Assembly: GCA_963709485.1 (NCBI GenBank)
Contig: CAVPWE010000005.1
Coordinates: 558,001 to 622,000 of the forward strand
Source of the DNA: JAXDBM01 sp963709485
GTDB lineage: Bacteria > Desulfobacterota > Syntrophia > Syntrophales > Fen-1087
Length of the DNA: 64,000 bases
Reading direction: 5' to 3'
The translations under genes and the position numbers were made by a program. This document shows, piece by piece, positions 41,133 to 49,774 of the stretch (position 1 is the first letter of the stretch; every line of letters starts with the position of its first letter). Under the pieces are notes generated by a model. It had not been told where the DNA came from, did not search any database, and saw only the letters and a list, made by a program, of their open reading frames with translations.

Positions 41133-41141
41133 TGTGCTCAT
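41114..41141. promoter_or_regulatory. Inverted repeats overlapping the promoter (candidate operator)
   Basis: ATGAGCA at the left and TGCTCAT at the right are exact complements separated by 14 bases. Inside lies the palindrome AGCATATGCT, placed between the -35 and -10. A dimeric repressor binding here would block RNA polymerase, and the DUF134 protein encoded just downstream is the obvious candidate. This is inference. Confidence 0.55.
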
Positions 41142-41152
41142 GGAGGAACATC

Positions 41153-41572
41153 TTGCCGAGACCAAAATGTTGCAGACAGGTGGGTGCCATACCCTTAAAA
41201 AGCTGTTTCCAGCCGGAGGGAGTCACTTCATCGTCGTGTCCAGAAGAGGTGCTTCTGAACCTCGACGAATATGAGGCACTGAGGCTGGCCGATCTCGATG
41301 GATTGTATCAGAAGCAGGCTGCTTCCCGGATGAACGTTTCGCGGCAAACCTTCGGTAGGATAGTCGAAGCAGCTCGCAGGAAGGTCGCCGATGTCCTCGT
41401 CAACGGGAAGATCCTCCGGATAGAGGGCGGTCCGGTGTCTATCAAAACCGGAGAAACTACCCGTTGTCCCCACTGCCATCATGCCCTCGGCCTCCGGAAG
41501 CCGGGAGATGGGGCAATATGCCCACATTGTGAAAACAACCATAAAATCAGATTTTTTGAAAAGGAGAAATGA
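41153..41572 (+). CDS. DUF134-family HTH DNA-binding protein with zinc ribbon
   Basis: 139 residues from a TTG start that has GGAGG six bases upstream and gives the family opening PRPKCCRQVG. The middle is a sigma-like HTH (LNLDEYEALRLADLDGLYQKQAASRMNVSRQTFGRIVEAARRKVADVLVNGKILRIEGG). The C-terminus adds CPHCHHALGLRKPGDGAICPHC, a zinc ribbon. DUF134 genes commonly precede NifX/NifB-type genes, as here, and probably regulate them. The stop overlaps the next gene's ribosome binding region. Confidence 0.88.
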   Translation: MPRPKCCRQVGAIPLKSCFQPEGVTSSSCPEEVLLNLDEYEALRLADLDGLYQKQAASRMNVSRQTFGRIVEAARRKVADVLVNGKILRIEGGPVSIKTGETTRCPHCHHALGLRKPGDGAICPHCENNHKIRFFEKEK

Positions 41573-41573
41573 T

Positions 41574-41951
41574 ATGAAGATTTGTTTTCCCACCATCACC
41601 ATAGAAGGAATGAAAAGCCAGGTCTATGAGCATTTTGGGTCAGCCCCGGGTTTTGTCATCGTTGACACGGAGACTCAGGCCCTTGAAGAAATCAAGAACA
41701 ATGATTTGCACCACGCTCATGGCATGTGCCAACCCATGAAAGCTCTGGGAGGGCGCGAAGTGGACGCGGTTGCGGTCGGAGGAATCGGAATGGGGGCTCT
41801 GATGAAATTGCAGGCTCAGGGAATCAGAGTGTATCGTGCGGCAGAAGGCACCGTCGGTGAAAATATCGGCTTGATCCTGAAACAGAAATTGCCCGAGTTT
41901 GATGTCGAACATACCTGTGCAGGACACGCCGGCGGAGGATGTGCGCATTAA
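41574..41951 (+). CDS. NifX/NifB-type dinitrogenase iron-molybdenum cofactor-binding-like protein
   Basis: A 125-residue single domain of the NifX/NafY/VnfX superfamily: KICFPTITIEGMKSQVYEHFGSAPGFVIVDTET, VDAVAVGGIGMGALMKLQAQGIRVYRA, and a cysteine/glycine/histidine tail (HTCAGHAGGGCAH). Stand-alone members occur in non-diazotrophs and are thought to bind metal clusters. No nif structural genes are in the window. It begins one base after the DUF134 stop, with AAGGAG upstream. Confidence 0.9.
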   Translation: MKICFPTITIEGMKSQVYEHFGSAPGFVIVDTETQALEEIKNNDLHHAHGMCQPMKALGGREVDAVAVGGIGMGALMKLQAQGIRVYRAAEGTVGENIGLILKQKLPEFDVEHTCAGHAGGGCAH

Positions 41952-42078
41952 GAAAGTCGATAATGTGGAGAAGACCGTAAAAGCGAAAAAAGTGCGAAGC
42001 GTCCATTGTGTGTGCTGAAGTGAAGATCTTCAATATCTGAAGGTGGGTAATGACAAGCCAAGAATCACATGATGAGCA

Positions 42079-42486
42079 GTGGAATGCAGTGGCCATAGGA
42101 AAATGCTGGCCGGTTCCGGATACTCTGACAAGGCCATCCGGTACTTTATAGAGAAACCATATATAGGCGAGATCCTGAACGCCGAACAGGTCAGCGAGAT
42201 GACGGGTTCGTGCGGGGACACGATGAGAATCTGGCTGAAGGTGGGAAACGGAGTGATCCTGGATGCCCGCTATCAGGTTCTCGGATGCCCCGGGGCGATC
42301 GCTTCGGCCATGGCGGTCGTGGAGCTGATCAAAGGGAAGAAGATTGCAGATGCCCACACCCTTAACGATGGTGACGTTTTCCGTCTCTTGGAAGAAATCC
42401 CCGCCCAAAAGAACCATTGCATCGAACTGGCCGTGAAAACATTCCAGAAAGCACTGAATGATTACACCCGGAAATCAAAACGATGA
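42079..42486 (+). CDS. NifU/IscU-like iron-sulfur cluster scaffold protein
   Basis: 135 residues from a GTG; an ATG 24 bases in (MLAGSGYSDKAIRYF) matches the family opening better but has poor ribosome-site spacing. Scaffold motifs are TGSCGDTMRIWLKV, VLGCPGAIASAMAVVELIKGK and NHCIELAVKTFQKAL, giving the three Cys that hold a transient [2Fe-2S] cluster. It lacks the C-terminal NifU ferredoxin and Nfu domains. It may build clusters for the neighbouring NifX-like protein. About 130 bases separate it from that gene. Confidence 0.85.
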   Translation: MECSGHRKMLAGSGYSDKAIRYFIEKPYIGEILNAEQVSEMTGSCGDTMRIWLKVGNGVILDARYQVLGCPGAIASAMAVVELIKGKKIADAHTLNDGDVFRLLEEIPAQKNHCIELAVKTFQKALNDYTRKSKR

Positions 42487-42499
42487 GGTGAAATAAGTC

Positions 42500-42754
42500 A
42501 TGCCTATTTTTGAATTCTTATGTGCAGAATGCGGAGCAACCACTGAGGTGCTGGTCGTTTCTTCCAATGATTCAAAAACCTGTAAGGCCTGTGGTAGTGT
42601 GAACTTGAAAAAGTTACTTTCTGCGACTTCCTCTCTGTCTGGAGTCGCCAAGCGGGGGGTACCCGGGCCCGGCGATACCGCCTGTTGTGGCAGTTCTCCG
42701 ACAAATGCCGGCTGCGCAGGACCGGGCAGTTGCTGCGGAAAGAATCCGTTCTAA
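42500..42754 (+). CDS. FmdB-family zinc-ribbon protein
   Basis: 84 residues. The N-terminal ribbon PIFEFLCAECGATTEVLV...KTCKACGSVNLKKLL is the FmdB/CxxC_CxxC_SSSS pattern. The tail is unusually cysteine- and glycine-rich (TACCGSSPTNAGCAGPGSCCGKNPF), with six more cysteines. It is 13 bases after the NifU-like gene and likely belongs to the same transcript. Function is unknown; a metal-binding or regulatory role is plausible. Confidence 0.88.
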   Translation: MPIFEFLCAECGATTEVLVVSSNDSKTCKACGSVNLKKLLSATSSLSGVAKRGVPGPGDTACCGSSPTNAGCAGPGSCCGKNPF

Positions 42755-43164
42755 TGTACCTGACGAAAAAGAATGGAAAAGACAGGGTTTGTCCTGAATC
42801 ATAGCGTTAAGAACAGTTCAAATGGTAATTCACACTTCAATTCTAACCCATAAGTTGCTTGGTTGTAGGTGAATGACGATAAGCTGCTCGGTTCAGATTT
42901 TCCTTGGTCTTATCTGAACAGTTCGGAGTGAAAGCTACGATACAGAAACATTTTTTTAAATCTCTCTTTCAATAAAATTATCATCATCTCAACCATGATG
43001 ATGAAGCTATTCGTTTGTGGAAAAGTAAGCAGTCAGCGCCAATCTGTTTCGGTGAAATCAATAGTGGGCATCAACAGGAGGCCATTTTTTAAGGGCCCAT
43101 TTCATAAATTGCGTCTTGACAAAAAGCGGTTTCTTTTCTAATTGAGAAGCCAGATGAAGTTGTG
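42755..43164. other. Intergenic region before the cobalamin riboswitch
   Basis: About 400 AT-rich bases with no convincing gene. The promoter for the btuC transcript should lie here, but no single match stands out. Confidence 0.4.
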
Positions 43165-43325
43165 ACTGGTTTTGTCACGCCGATGGATGTGAGGAAGAGG
43201 GGTTAAAATCCCCCGCTGCCCCGCAGCCGTGAAGGGAACGAAAGCCCGAATCGCCACTGTCATGCAACCTCTGTGATGGGAAGGCGGGTGAGTAGGCAGC
43301 CCGAAGCCGGAAGACCGATCCATCG
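43165..43325 (+). ncRNA. Cobalamin riboswitch upstream of btuC
   Basis: The element contains the hallmark blocks in order: CCCGCTGCCCCGCAGCCGTGAAGG-type core, CGCCACTGT, TGGGAAGGC, and the B12-box-like GAAGCCGGAAGACCG. CGATGGAT at 43181-43188 pairs with ATCCATCG at 43318-43325, closing the P1 stem. It ends 23 bases before the btuC ATG, so ligand binding probably blocks the ribosome binding site GGGGGGAG. Adenosyl- or methylcobalamin would repress uptake. Confidence 0.92.
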
Positions 43326-43348
43326 AAGATCCTCGCGGGGGGAGTCGC

Positions 43349-44437
43349 ATGTTTCGCTTTCCGATTCTTTCATTGCTGTCGCTCTCGGCTTCCGCCGATG
43401 TCCTCGATCGGCAGCGTCCCGTCCGCCCGATCGTCACACCGGGCCGCATCCTCCGCATGACCTTCACCCTTTCCGCTGTTTTTCTGGCCGTCTGTCTGAT
43501 TGCCATGATGCTGGGGCCGGGCAACGTCGATCTGCTCTCGCTGATCCGGCGCATTCTGTCCGTCCCGCGGGGCATCGGCCTCGATGCGCCGGAAGCGACG
43601 ATCCTGTTATCCATACGGCTCCCCCGGGTCCTCTTTGCCGGCGTGGTCGGGGCCTCTCTCGCCGCGTCCGGTGCGATCTTTCAGTCCCTGCTTCGCAATC
43701 CGCTCGCCGATCCCTATATCCTGGGCATCTCCGGTGGCGCGGCAGTGGGGGCGATCATCGGCATCCTGGTCGGCGCCGGCGCCGTCCCGTTCGGCATCCC
43801 CGGTCTGGCCTTTCTGGGATCGCTGGCGACCATTGTCCTGGTATTCGGCGTCTCGGGCAGGAGGACCGATATTCAAAGCAACACCCTGCTGCTGACCGGG
43901 GTCATCATCAACGCCTTCTTCTCCGCGATCATCCTTTTTCTCGTTTCCACCAGCAGCGATGCCCAGTTGCACAGCGTGCTCTTCTGGCTGATGGGCGACC
44001 TGAGCTTTGCCGAGGGGAGTGAGGTCCTGCTCACCGGACTCTTTCTGGCGGCGGGCTTCCTGATCATGGCCGTCCATGCCCGGGACCTGAACCTCATCGT
44101 GACCGGGGAGGAAACAGCCATGCAACTCGGCGTGGACGTGGAGCGGACAAAAAAAATCCTCTTTGTGACCGCCTCGATGGTCACGGCCGTCGCCGTCTCA
44201 GTGAGCGGCACCATCGGATTTGTCGGACTGATCATCCCCCACATCCTTCGGCTGATTCTGGGGCCGGATCACCGCCTGCTGCTGCCGGCGTCCATCCTGT
44301 TCGGAGGGACCTTCCTGGTGGCGGCCGACGCCATCGCGCGGACCGTCATGGCGCCCGTCGAACTGCCGGTGGGCGTTGTCACCGCCCTCTGCGGCGCCCC
44401 TTATTTCCTCTATCTCCTGCGCCGGAGGGCCGTTTGA
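43349..44437 (+). CDS. btuC: Cobalamin-type ABC transporter permease
   Basis: 362 residues of the FecCD/BtuC family with about ten membrane helices. Recognisable segments are LSIRLPRVLFAGVVGASLAASGAIFQSLLRNPLADPYILGISGGAAVGA near residue 95, QSNTLLLTGVIINAFFSA, and the C-terminal GTIGFVGLIIPHILRLILGPDHRLLLP coupling region. It sits under a cobalamin riboswitch, which identifies vitamin B12 or a corrinoid as substrate. The first 36 residues form a long N-terminal leader; the ATG has GGGGGGAG at good spacing. No binding protein is encoded in this operon. Confidence 0.93.
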   Translation: MFRFPILSLLSLSASADVLDRQRPVRPIVTPGRILRMTFTLSAVFLAVCLIAMMLGPGNVDLLSLIRRILSVPRGIGLDAPEATILLSIRLPRVLFAGVVGASLAASGAIFQSLLRNPLADPYILGISGGAAVGAIIGILVGAGAVPFGIPGLAFLGSLATIVLVFGVSGRRTDIQSNTLLLTGVIINAFFSAIILFLVSTSSDAQLHSVLFWLMGDLSFAEGSEVLLTGLFLAAGFLIMAVHARDLNLIVTGEETAMQLGVDVERTKKILFVTASMVTAVAVSVSGTIGFVGLIIPHILRLILGPDHRLLLPASILFGGTFLVAADAIARTVMAPVELPVGVVTALCGAPYFLYLLRRRAV

Positions 44438-44440
44438 CCC

Positions 44441-45244
44441 ATGTTCATTCTGCAGGCAGACAAGATCGGCTTTTCCTACAACGGCGCCTGGGTCCTTCGG
44501 GATGTCACTTTTGCGATCGAGCCGGGAGAGTTTGTCGGCCTCATCGGCCCCAACGGGTCCGGCAAAACCACGCTGCTGCGGCTGATCGATGACGTTCTTC
44601 AGCCCCTGGAGGGAGCGGTTCGTGTCCAGGGGACGCCGGTCCGGCAAATGAAGCGAGAGGCCCTGGCCCGGATCGTTGCCGTCGTCCCCCAGGAGTCTCC
44701 GATGATTTTTCCCTTCATGGTGCAGGAGGTGGTTCTCATGGGGCGGGCGCCGCATCTGGGGAAGTGGCGTTTCGAAGGGGAAAAGGATTTCGCCATCGTG
44801 CATGAGGCCATGGAAATGACGGATACACTGGCGCTGGCCGGCCGGAGCATGAACCGCCTGAGCGGCGGCGAGCGGCAGCGGGTTCTGATCGCCCGGGCCC
44901 TGGCCCAGGAGCCGCAACTGATGCTTCTCGACGAGCCGACCGCCTTTCTGGACATCCGGCATCAGGTCGAGTTTTTCAATCTTGTCAAGTCGTTGAACAC
45001 CCGTCAGGGACTTACGGTGATCGCCGTCACGCATGACATCAATCTGGCCTCCCTTTACTGTGACCGGATCATTCTCCTGAAGGAGGGGCACGTCCGCATC
45101 ATCGGCCGGCCCGGAGAGGTGATCACGGAGGAGCATATTCAGGCTGTTTACGACACCCCGGTGACGGTGGACCATCATCCGGTCAACGGTCTGCCCCGGG
45201 TGACGCCCAGAAGAGAGAGTCCGTCGGAAGCCGGAAGCCGGTGA
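44441..45244 (+). CDS. btuD: Cobalamin-type ABC transporter ATP-binding protein
   Basis: 267 residues. Walker A is GLIGPNGSGKTTLLRL near residue 32, the Q-loop is VVPQES, the signature is NRLSGGERQRVLIARALAQ, Walker B is LMLLDEPTAFLD, and the H-loop is AVTHDINLA. It couples ATP hydrolysis to import through BtuC, whose gene ends three bases upstream. The last nine codons lie inside the second cobalamin riboswitch, so the gene's 3' end doubles as RNA structure. FecE-type iron-chelate ATPases are the nearest alternative. Confidence 0.92.
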   Translation: MFILQADKIGFSYNGAWVLRDVTFAIEPGEFVGLIGPNGSGKTTLLRLIDDVLQPLEGAVRVQGTPVRQMKREALARIVAVVPQESPMIFPFMVQEVVLMGRAPHLGKWRFEGEKDFAIVHEAMEMTDTLALAGRSMNRLSGGERQRVLIARALAQEPQLMLLDEPTAFLDIRHQVEFFNLVKSLNTRQGLTVIAVTHDINLASLYCDRIILLKEGHVRIIGRPGEVITEEHIQAVYDTPVTVDHHPVNGLPRVTPRRESPSEAGSR

Positions 45245-45373
45245 GAAACCGGCGCTGCCCCGCAACTGTAAGCGGAACGAAACCCGGAACGGGCCACTGA
45301 TTTTTCAGTGTAGAAATCAGGAAGGCGCGGAAAGCAGGGTTCACGCCGCAAGCCAGGAAACGGATCGGACGGA
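45220..45373 (+). ncRNA. Second cobalamin riboswitch, upstream of btuB
   Basis: The core blocks GCGCTGCCCCGCAACTGTAAGCGG, GGGCCACTG, AGGAAGGCGCGG and CGCAAGCCAGGAAACGG are in canonical order. TCCGTC at the left pairs with GACGGA at the right to close P1. The 5' 25 bases overlap the btuD coding end. It lies about 44 bases before the btuB ATG, so it may control btuB independently of the first switch. Confidence 0.93.
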
Positions 45374-45416
45374 TAAAATAATTCTATCCCCGCGGGGGGA
45401 GAAGGAGAAATGCCCC

Positions 45417-47492
45417 ATGAAGTTCGCGATCATTCGATTCAGAGTCTGTGTCCTGTTCCTGTCCATCCTGCTCATGCCGTTGACTGCCCCGGGTGAGGCC
45501 AAAGACCCGCCGCCGGGGACCGCCGTCACGCTGGAAGAAGTGGTCGTGACGGCCACCCGGGACCGGGAGGAGATCCGCCGGATTCCGGCGAACGTATCCG
45601 TCATCACCGCCCGGGAGATCGAACAGTCGGGCGCAACGACGATGGTGGAAGTGCTCGAAAAGCTGGAAAGCATTCAGTTCCGCGATTTCAGCGGCAATTC
45701 CTCTCAGGCGTACATCGACATGCGCGGCATCGGAGGGGACAACCCGTTTGGAAAGACCCTGATCATGCTGGACGGCCGAAGGCTGAACAATGCGGATATG
45801 CGGTCCATCAACTGGCTGCAGATCCCCCTGAACAACATCGAGCGAATCGAAATCGTGCGCGGCGCGAGCAGTGTTCTGTACGGGGATGCGGCCATCGGCG
45901 GCGTCATCAACATCATCACCAAGAAAGGCCGGGGCGCGCCGCAATTCGGCGCGGCCGTCATTGCCGGAAGCGATGGCCTGCATAACGAGCGGGCCGGCGT
46001 CACCGGCTCCGCGGACAAATGGTCCTATGCCCTGACCGGGGAGAACAAGTACAGCTCCGGGTACCGGGACCGGTCAAAATCATCCGCGCAGGGGGGAGGC
46101 TTCGACGTCGGCTACGATGCCAGCGAATCCCTCCGGATCTCGATGGGCGCTTCCTTCAACCAGAACGATTACCAGTTGCCCGGCGCGCTGACCAAAGCGC
46201 AGATGGATCAGGATCGCCGGCAGTACCAGCCGGCTTCCGGCCCATGGTCCCCCGCCCATGTGAACGATGACGAAAAGGATCGGTTTGCGAATGTGAATCT
46301 GAAAATGGAGTCCGTCCTCGGGCCTTTCGGCCGTTTCGATGCCGGGTTCATGTACGGCAACAAGGACGAACAGATGAATATGGACTCCCTGTTGACCTGG
46401 GTGGACCGCAACGCTGATACCTACGCGATTACCCCCAAATACATCCTGGAGAGGGAAATGTTCGGCCATGTCAACAAAGCGACCCTGGGACTGGATTACT
46501 ACCACGAACCCTTCACGCTGGAAAAATATGCGGGCCGGGAGAGGACTGTAAAAACGGGCTGGGCCGATCTGGCGCGGGACAGTCTGGGTGTCTATATCCG
46601 GGATGAGTTCCATATTCTGAAAAGCCTGATTCTGAGCGCCGGCTACCGATCGGAGCGGGCAACCATCGAAGGCTCCAACACGGATGCGGCAACGCCGGCC
46701 AACAGCTTCACGGATCAGGAAAAGTCCTACACCGCCGAGGCCTATGAAGCAGGGCTGACCTGGCTCGTGGGCAGGAAATCGAAGGTCTTCGCCAAGTATG
46801 CCACGGTCTACCGCATTCCGTTCCTGGATGAAGTGGCATCTTACTACGGTTTCGGAGGCCCCCGGTTTTTAAACAGTCTGGAAAAGGAAAAAGGGGCCGG
46901 CATGGAGGCGGGGACGGAGTTCTACCCGCTGAACAATCTGAAAATCGGGTTGACCCTTTTCCGGATCGACATGGAGGATGAGATCCAGTATGTCGGGGTT
47001 TTCCCGACGGGGTACAATCAGAATGCCGGCAAAACACGCCATGACGGTGTGGAAGCGTCCTTTTCCTGGCTTTGGGAGAAACGGGCCCGCCTCTTCGGCA
47101 ATGTCACCTACCACAAGGCGACCTATGAAGACGGACCCTACAATAAGAAGGAATTGTGGCTTGTCCCCAACTGGATGGCAAATGCCGGGGTCGAGATCTA
47201 TCTGCCCTACAACCTGATGCTGCGTCCGGAAATGCGCCATGTGGGCGACGCCTTCCTGTCGCAGGATTTCAACAACGTCGGCGAGAAGCTGGAGGCCTTC
47301 ACCCTGTTCAGCCTCTATCTTTCCTATAAGCCCACCTTTGGAAAAGTCAGCCTGACGGCCTTCTTCGGCGTGGAAAACCTGACCGACGAGAAATACGAGT
47401 CCTTCGGCATGTACGGCGCACCCTGGAGCGCCAATACCTACTACCCCATGCCGGGGATCACCTTCAAGGGGGGGCTCTCCCTTGCCTTCTGA
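45417..47492 (+). CDS. btuB: TonB-dependent outer-membrane receptor (BtuB-like)
   Basis: 691 residues. An N-terminal signal peptide precedes the TonB box VTLEEVVVTATR. The plug domain carries RRIPANVSVITAREIEQSG, LIMLDGRRLNNADMR and RIEIVRGASSVLYGDAAIGGVINIITKKG. A 22-strand beta-barrel of about 550 residues ends in the aromatic KGGLSLAF. The riboswitch directly upstream makes cobalamin the likely cargo. TonB energises it; no tonB-exbBD genes are in the window. Confidence 0.93.
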   Translation: MKFAIIRFRVCVLFLSILLMPLTAPGEAKDPPPGTAVTLEEVVVTATRDREEIRRIPANVSVITAREIEQSGATTMVEVLEKLESIQFRDFSGNSSQAYIDMRGIGGDNPFGKTLIMLDGRRLNNADMRSINWLQIPLNNIERIEIVRGASSVLYGDAAIGGVINIITKKGRGAPQFGAAVIAGSDGLHNERAGVTGSADKWSYALTGENKYSSGYRDRSKSSAQGGGFDVGYDASESLRISMGASFNQNDYQLPGALTKAQMDQDRRQYQPASGPWSPAHVNDDEKDRFANVNLKMESVLGPFGRFDAGFMYGNKDEQMNMDSLLTWVDRNADTYAITPKYILEREMFGHVNKATLGLDYYHEPFTLEKYAGRERTVKTGWADLARDSLGVYIRDEFHILKSLILSAGYRSERATIEGSNTDAATPANSFTDQEKSYTAEAYEAGLTWLVGRKSKVFAKYATVYRIPFLDEVASYYGFGGPRFLNSLEKEKGAGMEAGTEFYPLNNLKIGLTLFRIDMEDEIQYVGVFPTGYNQNAGKTRHDGVEASFSWLWEKRARLFGNVTYHKATYEDGPYNKKELWLVPNWMANAGVEIYLPYNLMLRPEMRHVGDAFLSQDFNNVGEKLEAFTLFSLYLSYKPTFGKVSLTAFFGVENLTDEKYESFGMYGAPWSANTYYPMPGITFKGGLSLAF

Positions 47493-47594
47493 GCGTTTGC
47501 GGAACGGGGTGCTCCATTTTCCGCAACCCGGCCTTCCGGCCCGCCGGTCCGTTGACCACCCTCACGGACCTGCGGGCCTGCGAAAGCAACCTAT

Positions 47595-48365
47595 CTATTT
47601 CAGCAGCAGGACCCAGAGAATGACCAGGACGATCCGGTATATCCCGAAGGGGACGAAGGTGTGCGTTTTGATGAACCGAAGCAGAAATTTGATGCTCAGC
47701 AGGGCCACCACAAAGGCCGTGACAAATCCGACCAGAAGGTATTGAACCTGACCGGGGGAAAATTGCGAGCCGCTTTTGATCAGGTCGTAGCCGGTGGCCG
47801 CCAGCATGGTCGGGACGGCCAGCAGGAAGGTGAATTCGACAATGGTTTTTCTTTTCAGGCCGAGCAGCAGCCCGCCCAGAATGGTGGCGGCGGAGCGGGA
47901 CACACCGGGGATCATGGCAATGGACTGGAAAAGGCCGATAATCAGGGCGTTTCTGTAGGATATCTCGCGGATCTCGCCGGTGGCGTTTTCTCCTTCCCGG
48001 TACCAGTGTTCAAAGGCAATGATCAGAATGCCTCCGATCAGCAGGGAGCAGAGCACCACGGTTTCCGATCCCAGCAGATAACCCTTGATCAGCCGGTAAA
48101 GCGTCAAGCCCAGCACTCCGGTCGGAAGAAAGGCCACGGCCAGTCGCTTGATCACCTCGAAATCCACCAGCAGGTTCCGCCAGTAAAGCGCCACCACCGA
48201 CAGGATCGTTCCCGCCTGGATGGCAATTTCAAAACTCTTCAGGAATTCCGTGTGTTTGAGCCCCATCAGATGGGATGCCAGGATCAGGTGCCCCGTGGAG
48301 GAGATGGGCAGAAACTCGGAAATGCCCTGCACAATGCCCAGGATGAACGAGGTGATGAAATCCAT
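47595..48365 (-). CDS. uppP: Undecaprenyl-diphosphatase UppP/BacA
   Basis: The 256-residue inner-membrane enzyme recycles undecaprenyl pyrophosphate, the lipid carrier of peptidoglycan precursors. Active-site motifs are present: GISEFLPISSTGHLILA near residue 15 and PGVSRSAATILGGLLLG near residue 153. About eight membrane helices are visible. Excess product gives bacitracin resistance in relatives. It is convergent with btuB and divergent from rubrerythrin. Confidence 0.95.
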   Translation of the reverse strand: MDFITSFILGIVQGISEFLPISSTGHLILASHLMGLKHTEFLKSFEIAIQAGTILSVVALYWRNLLVDFEVIKRLAVAFLPTGVLGLTLYRLIKGYLLGSETVVLCSLLIGGILIIAFEHWYREGENATGEIREISYRNALIIGLFQSIAMIPGVSRSAATILGGLLLGLKRKTIVEFTFLLAVPTMLAATGYDLIKSGSQFSPGQVQYLLVGFVTAFVVALLSIKFLLRFIKTHTFVPFGIYRIVLVILWVLLLK

Positions 48366-48523
48366 GCGCCCCTATGGCTTCAATCCGGAGTAATTGTCAA
48401 CGATATTTTCAGCCCGGGATGGGGCACTCCGAATCATGACAAAAAGTTTGACATGTGTTATATGCAAGGCGGTAAATTGAAAACCGCATTGAAGATGAGC
48501 AAAAGCGAAGGAGGTCGTGCATC

Positions 48524-49021
48524 ATGTCGAAATCGGAAAAATTTTTGAAAGAAGCCTTTGCGGGGGAGTCGCAGGCCAACCGCAAATATCTGGCCTTTGC
48601 CGCCAGGGCCGATCTGGACGGGTTTCCGCAGATCGCCCGCCTGTTCCGGGCGGCGGCGGAGGCTGAAACGGTTCATGCGCACAACCATCTCCGGGCGCTC
48701 AAGGGCATCCGCAGCACCAAGGAGAACCTGCAGGAAGCCATTGCCGGCGAGACGCATGAATTCAAGCACATGTATCCGGAAATGATCGAGGCGGCCAAGT
48801 CCGAGGGGCACAAAGCGGCGGAGAGAACGTTCTTTCATGCCAATGAGGTGGAAAAGGTGCACGCGGCACTGTATCAGAAGGTCTTGGACAATCTCGGGGG
48901 CGCCCAGGAGAATTACAGTTATTACGTCTGCCCGATCTGCGGCTTCACCGCAGAGAAGGAGGCCCCGACGATCTGCCCGGTCTGTGGCGCAAAAGGCGAG
49001 CTTTTCCAGAAGATCGACTGA
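48524..49021 (+). CDS. rbr: Rubrerythrin
   Basis: 165 residues. An N-terminal ferritin-like diiron domain (EAFAGESQANRKYLAFA, then EAETVHAHNHLRAL, ETHEFKHMYPEM and FFHANEVEKVHAALY) precedes a C-terminal rubredoxin (YYVCPICGFTAEKEAPTICPVCGAKGELF). It reduces hydrogen peroxide with NADH-derived electrons and is typical of strict anaerobes. This is the short rubrerythrin form, with the rubredoxin last. GGAGG lies upstream of the ATG. Confidence 0.95.
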   Translation: MSKSEKFLKEAFAGESQANRKYLAFAARADLDGFPQIARLFRAAAEAETVHAHNHLRALKGIRSTKENLQEAIAGETHEFKHMYPEMIEAAKSEGHKAAERTFFHANEVEKVHAALYQKVLDNLGGAQENYSYYVCPICGFTAEKEAPTICPVCGAKGELFQKID

Positions 49022-49225
49022 TCCATGACGGGCAGGCGTTCATGTACCGATTCGTTCGGGCCCTCAAGGCGCCGGCGGGCATCGATAGGCATCCTGAATC
49101 GCTGAAAGGAGGTGATTCCTGCAAGCCGCGGACAGGGGAGTCGATGATTCGGCGTTTGGAAGGGTGCAAGCAGGAACTTGTAAATGATCAAGTTGCATGG
49201 GTCCAATAAAAAAGGAGGGTTGACG

Positions 49226-49676
49226 ATGAGGAAAATAATTGCGGGGATATTCATTCTTTGTCTGGTTGCAGGCGCGGCCTATGCCCAGGATCGGGGCACT
49301 GCGGCGGAAGCCAAATCACTGCTCGGCGATGCCGTTGCCTTTTACAAGGCAAACGGCCAGGAGAAGGCCTTTGCCGCCTTTAATGATCCCAAGGGGAAGT
49401 ATCGTTAAAAAGGATCTCTACATTTTCGCGCTGGACATGAACGGGAAAATCATTGCCCATGGAGCCAATGCGGCATTGATCGGAAAGGATATGATGGGAG
49501 CCAAGGACGCCGACGGGAAACTGTTCATGAAAGAGATGATCGATGTCGGCAAAACCAAAGGACAGGGAGCGGTCGACTACAAATGGGAGAGCCCGAAAAC
49601 CAAAAAGGTCGAGCAGAAGTCATCGTACCTGGAAAAGGTTGACGGCGTGGTTCTGGGCTGCGGATACTATAAATAA
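49226..49676 (+). pseudogene. Single-Cache-domain periplasmic protein gene, frame-broken
   Basis: The frame starts at an ATG with AAAGGAGGG upstream. It gives a signal peptide (MRKIIAGIFILCLVAGAAYA) and the first half of a Cache domain, then stops at GKYR near 49408. One base later the reading resumes in another frame (KKDLYIFALDMNGKIIAHGANAALIGKDMM...VVLGCGYYK). Removing one base near 49402 restores a continuous protein of about 149 residues. Such proteins sense small molecules or form soluble periplasmic partners. Either a real mutation or a sequence error could explain the break; several neighbouring genes share this defect. Confidence 0.75.
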
Positions 49677-49705
49677 ATCCTGACGGATCGGACAAGTCAC
49701 GGGGG

Positions 49706-49738
49706 GGGGGCCGCTTTTGCAGCAGCTTCCCCCTTTTT
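49706..49738 (+). terminator. Intrinsic terminator after the Cache gene
   Basis: GGGGG and CCCCC, with GCT/AGC inside, form a stem broken by mismatches and followed by TTTTTATT. A run of ten G at its left flank is unusual and prone to sequencing error. Confidence 0.6.
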
Positions 49739-49774
49739 ATTCGGTGATGTGACGGCCGCACGCTCCGGCAATCT

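Noticed and set aside
47493..47594. Terminator between btuB and uppP
   Set aside because: TTGCGGAA/TTCCGCAA can pair, but no T-run follows on either strand.
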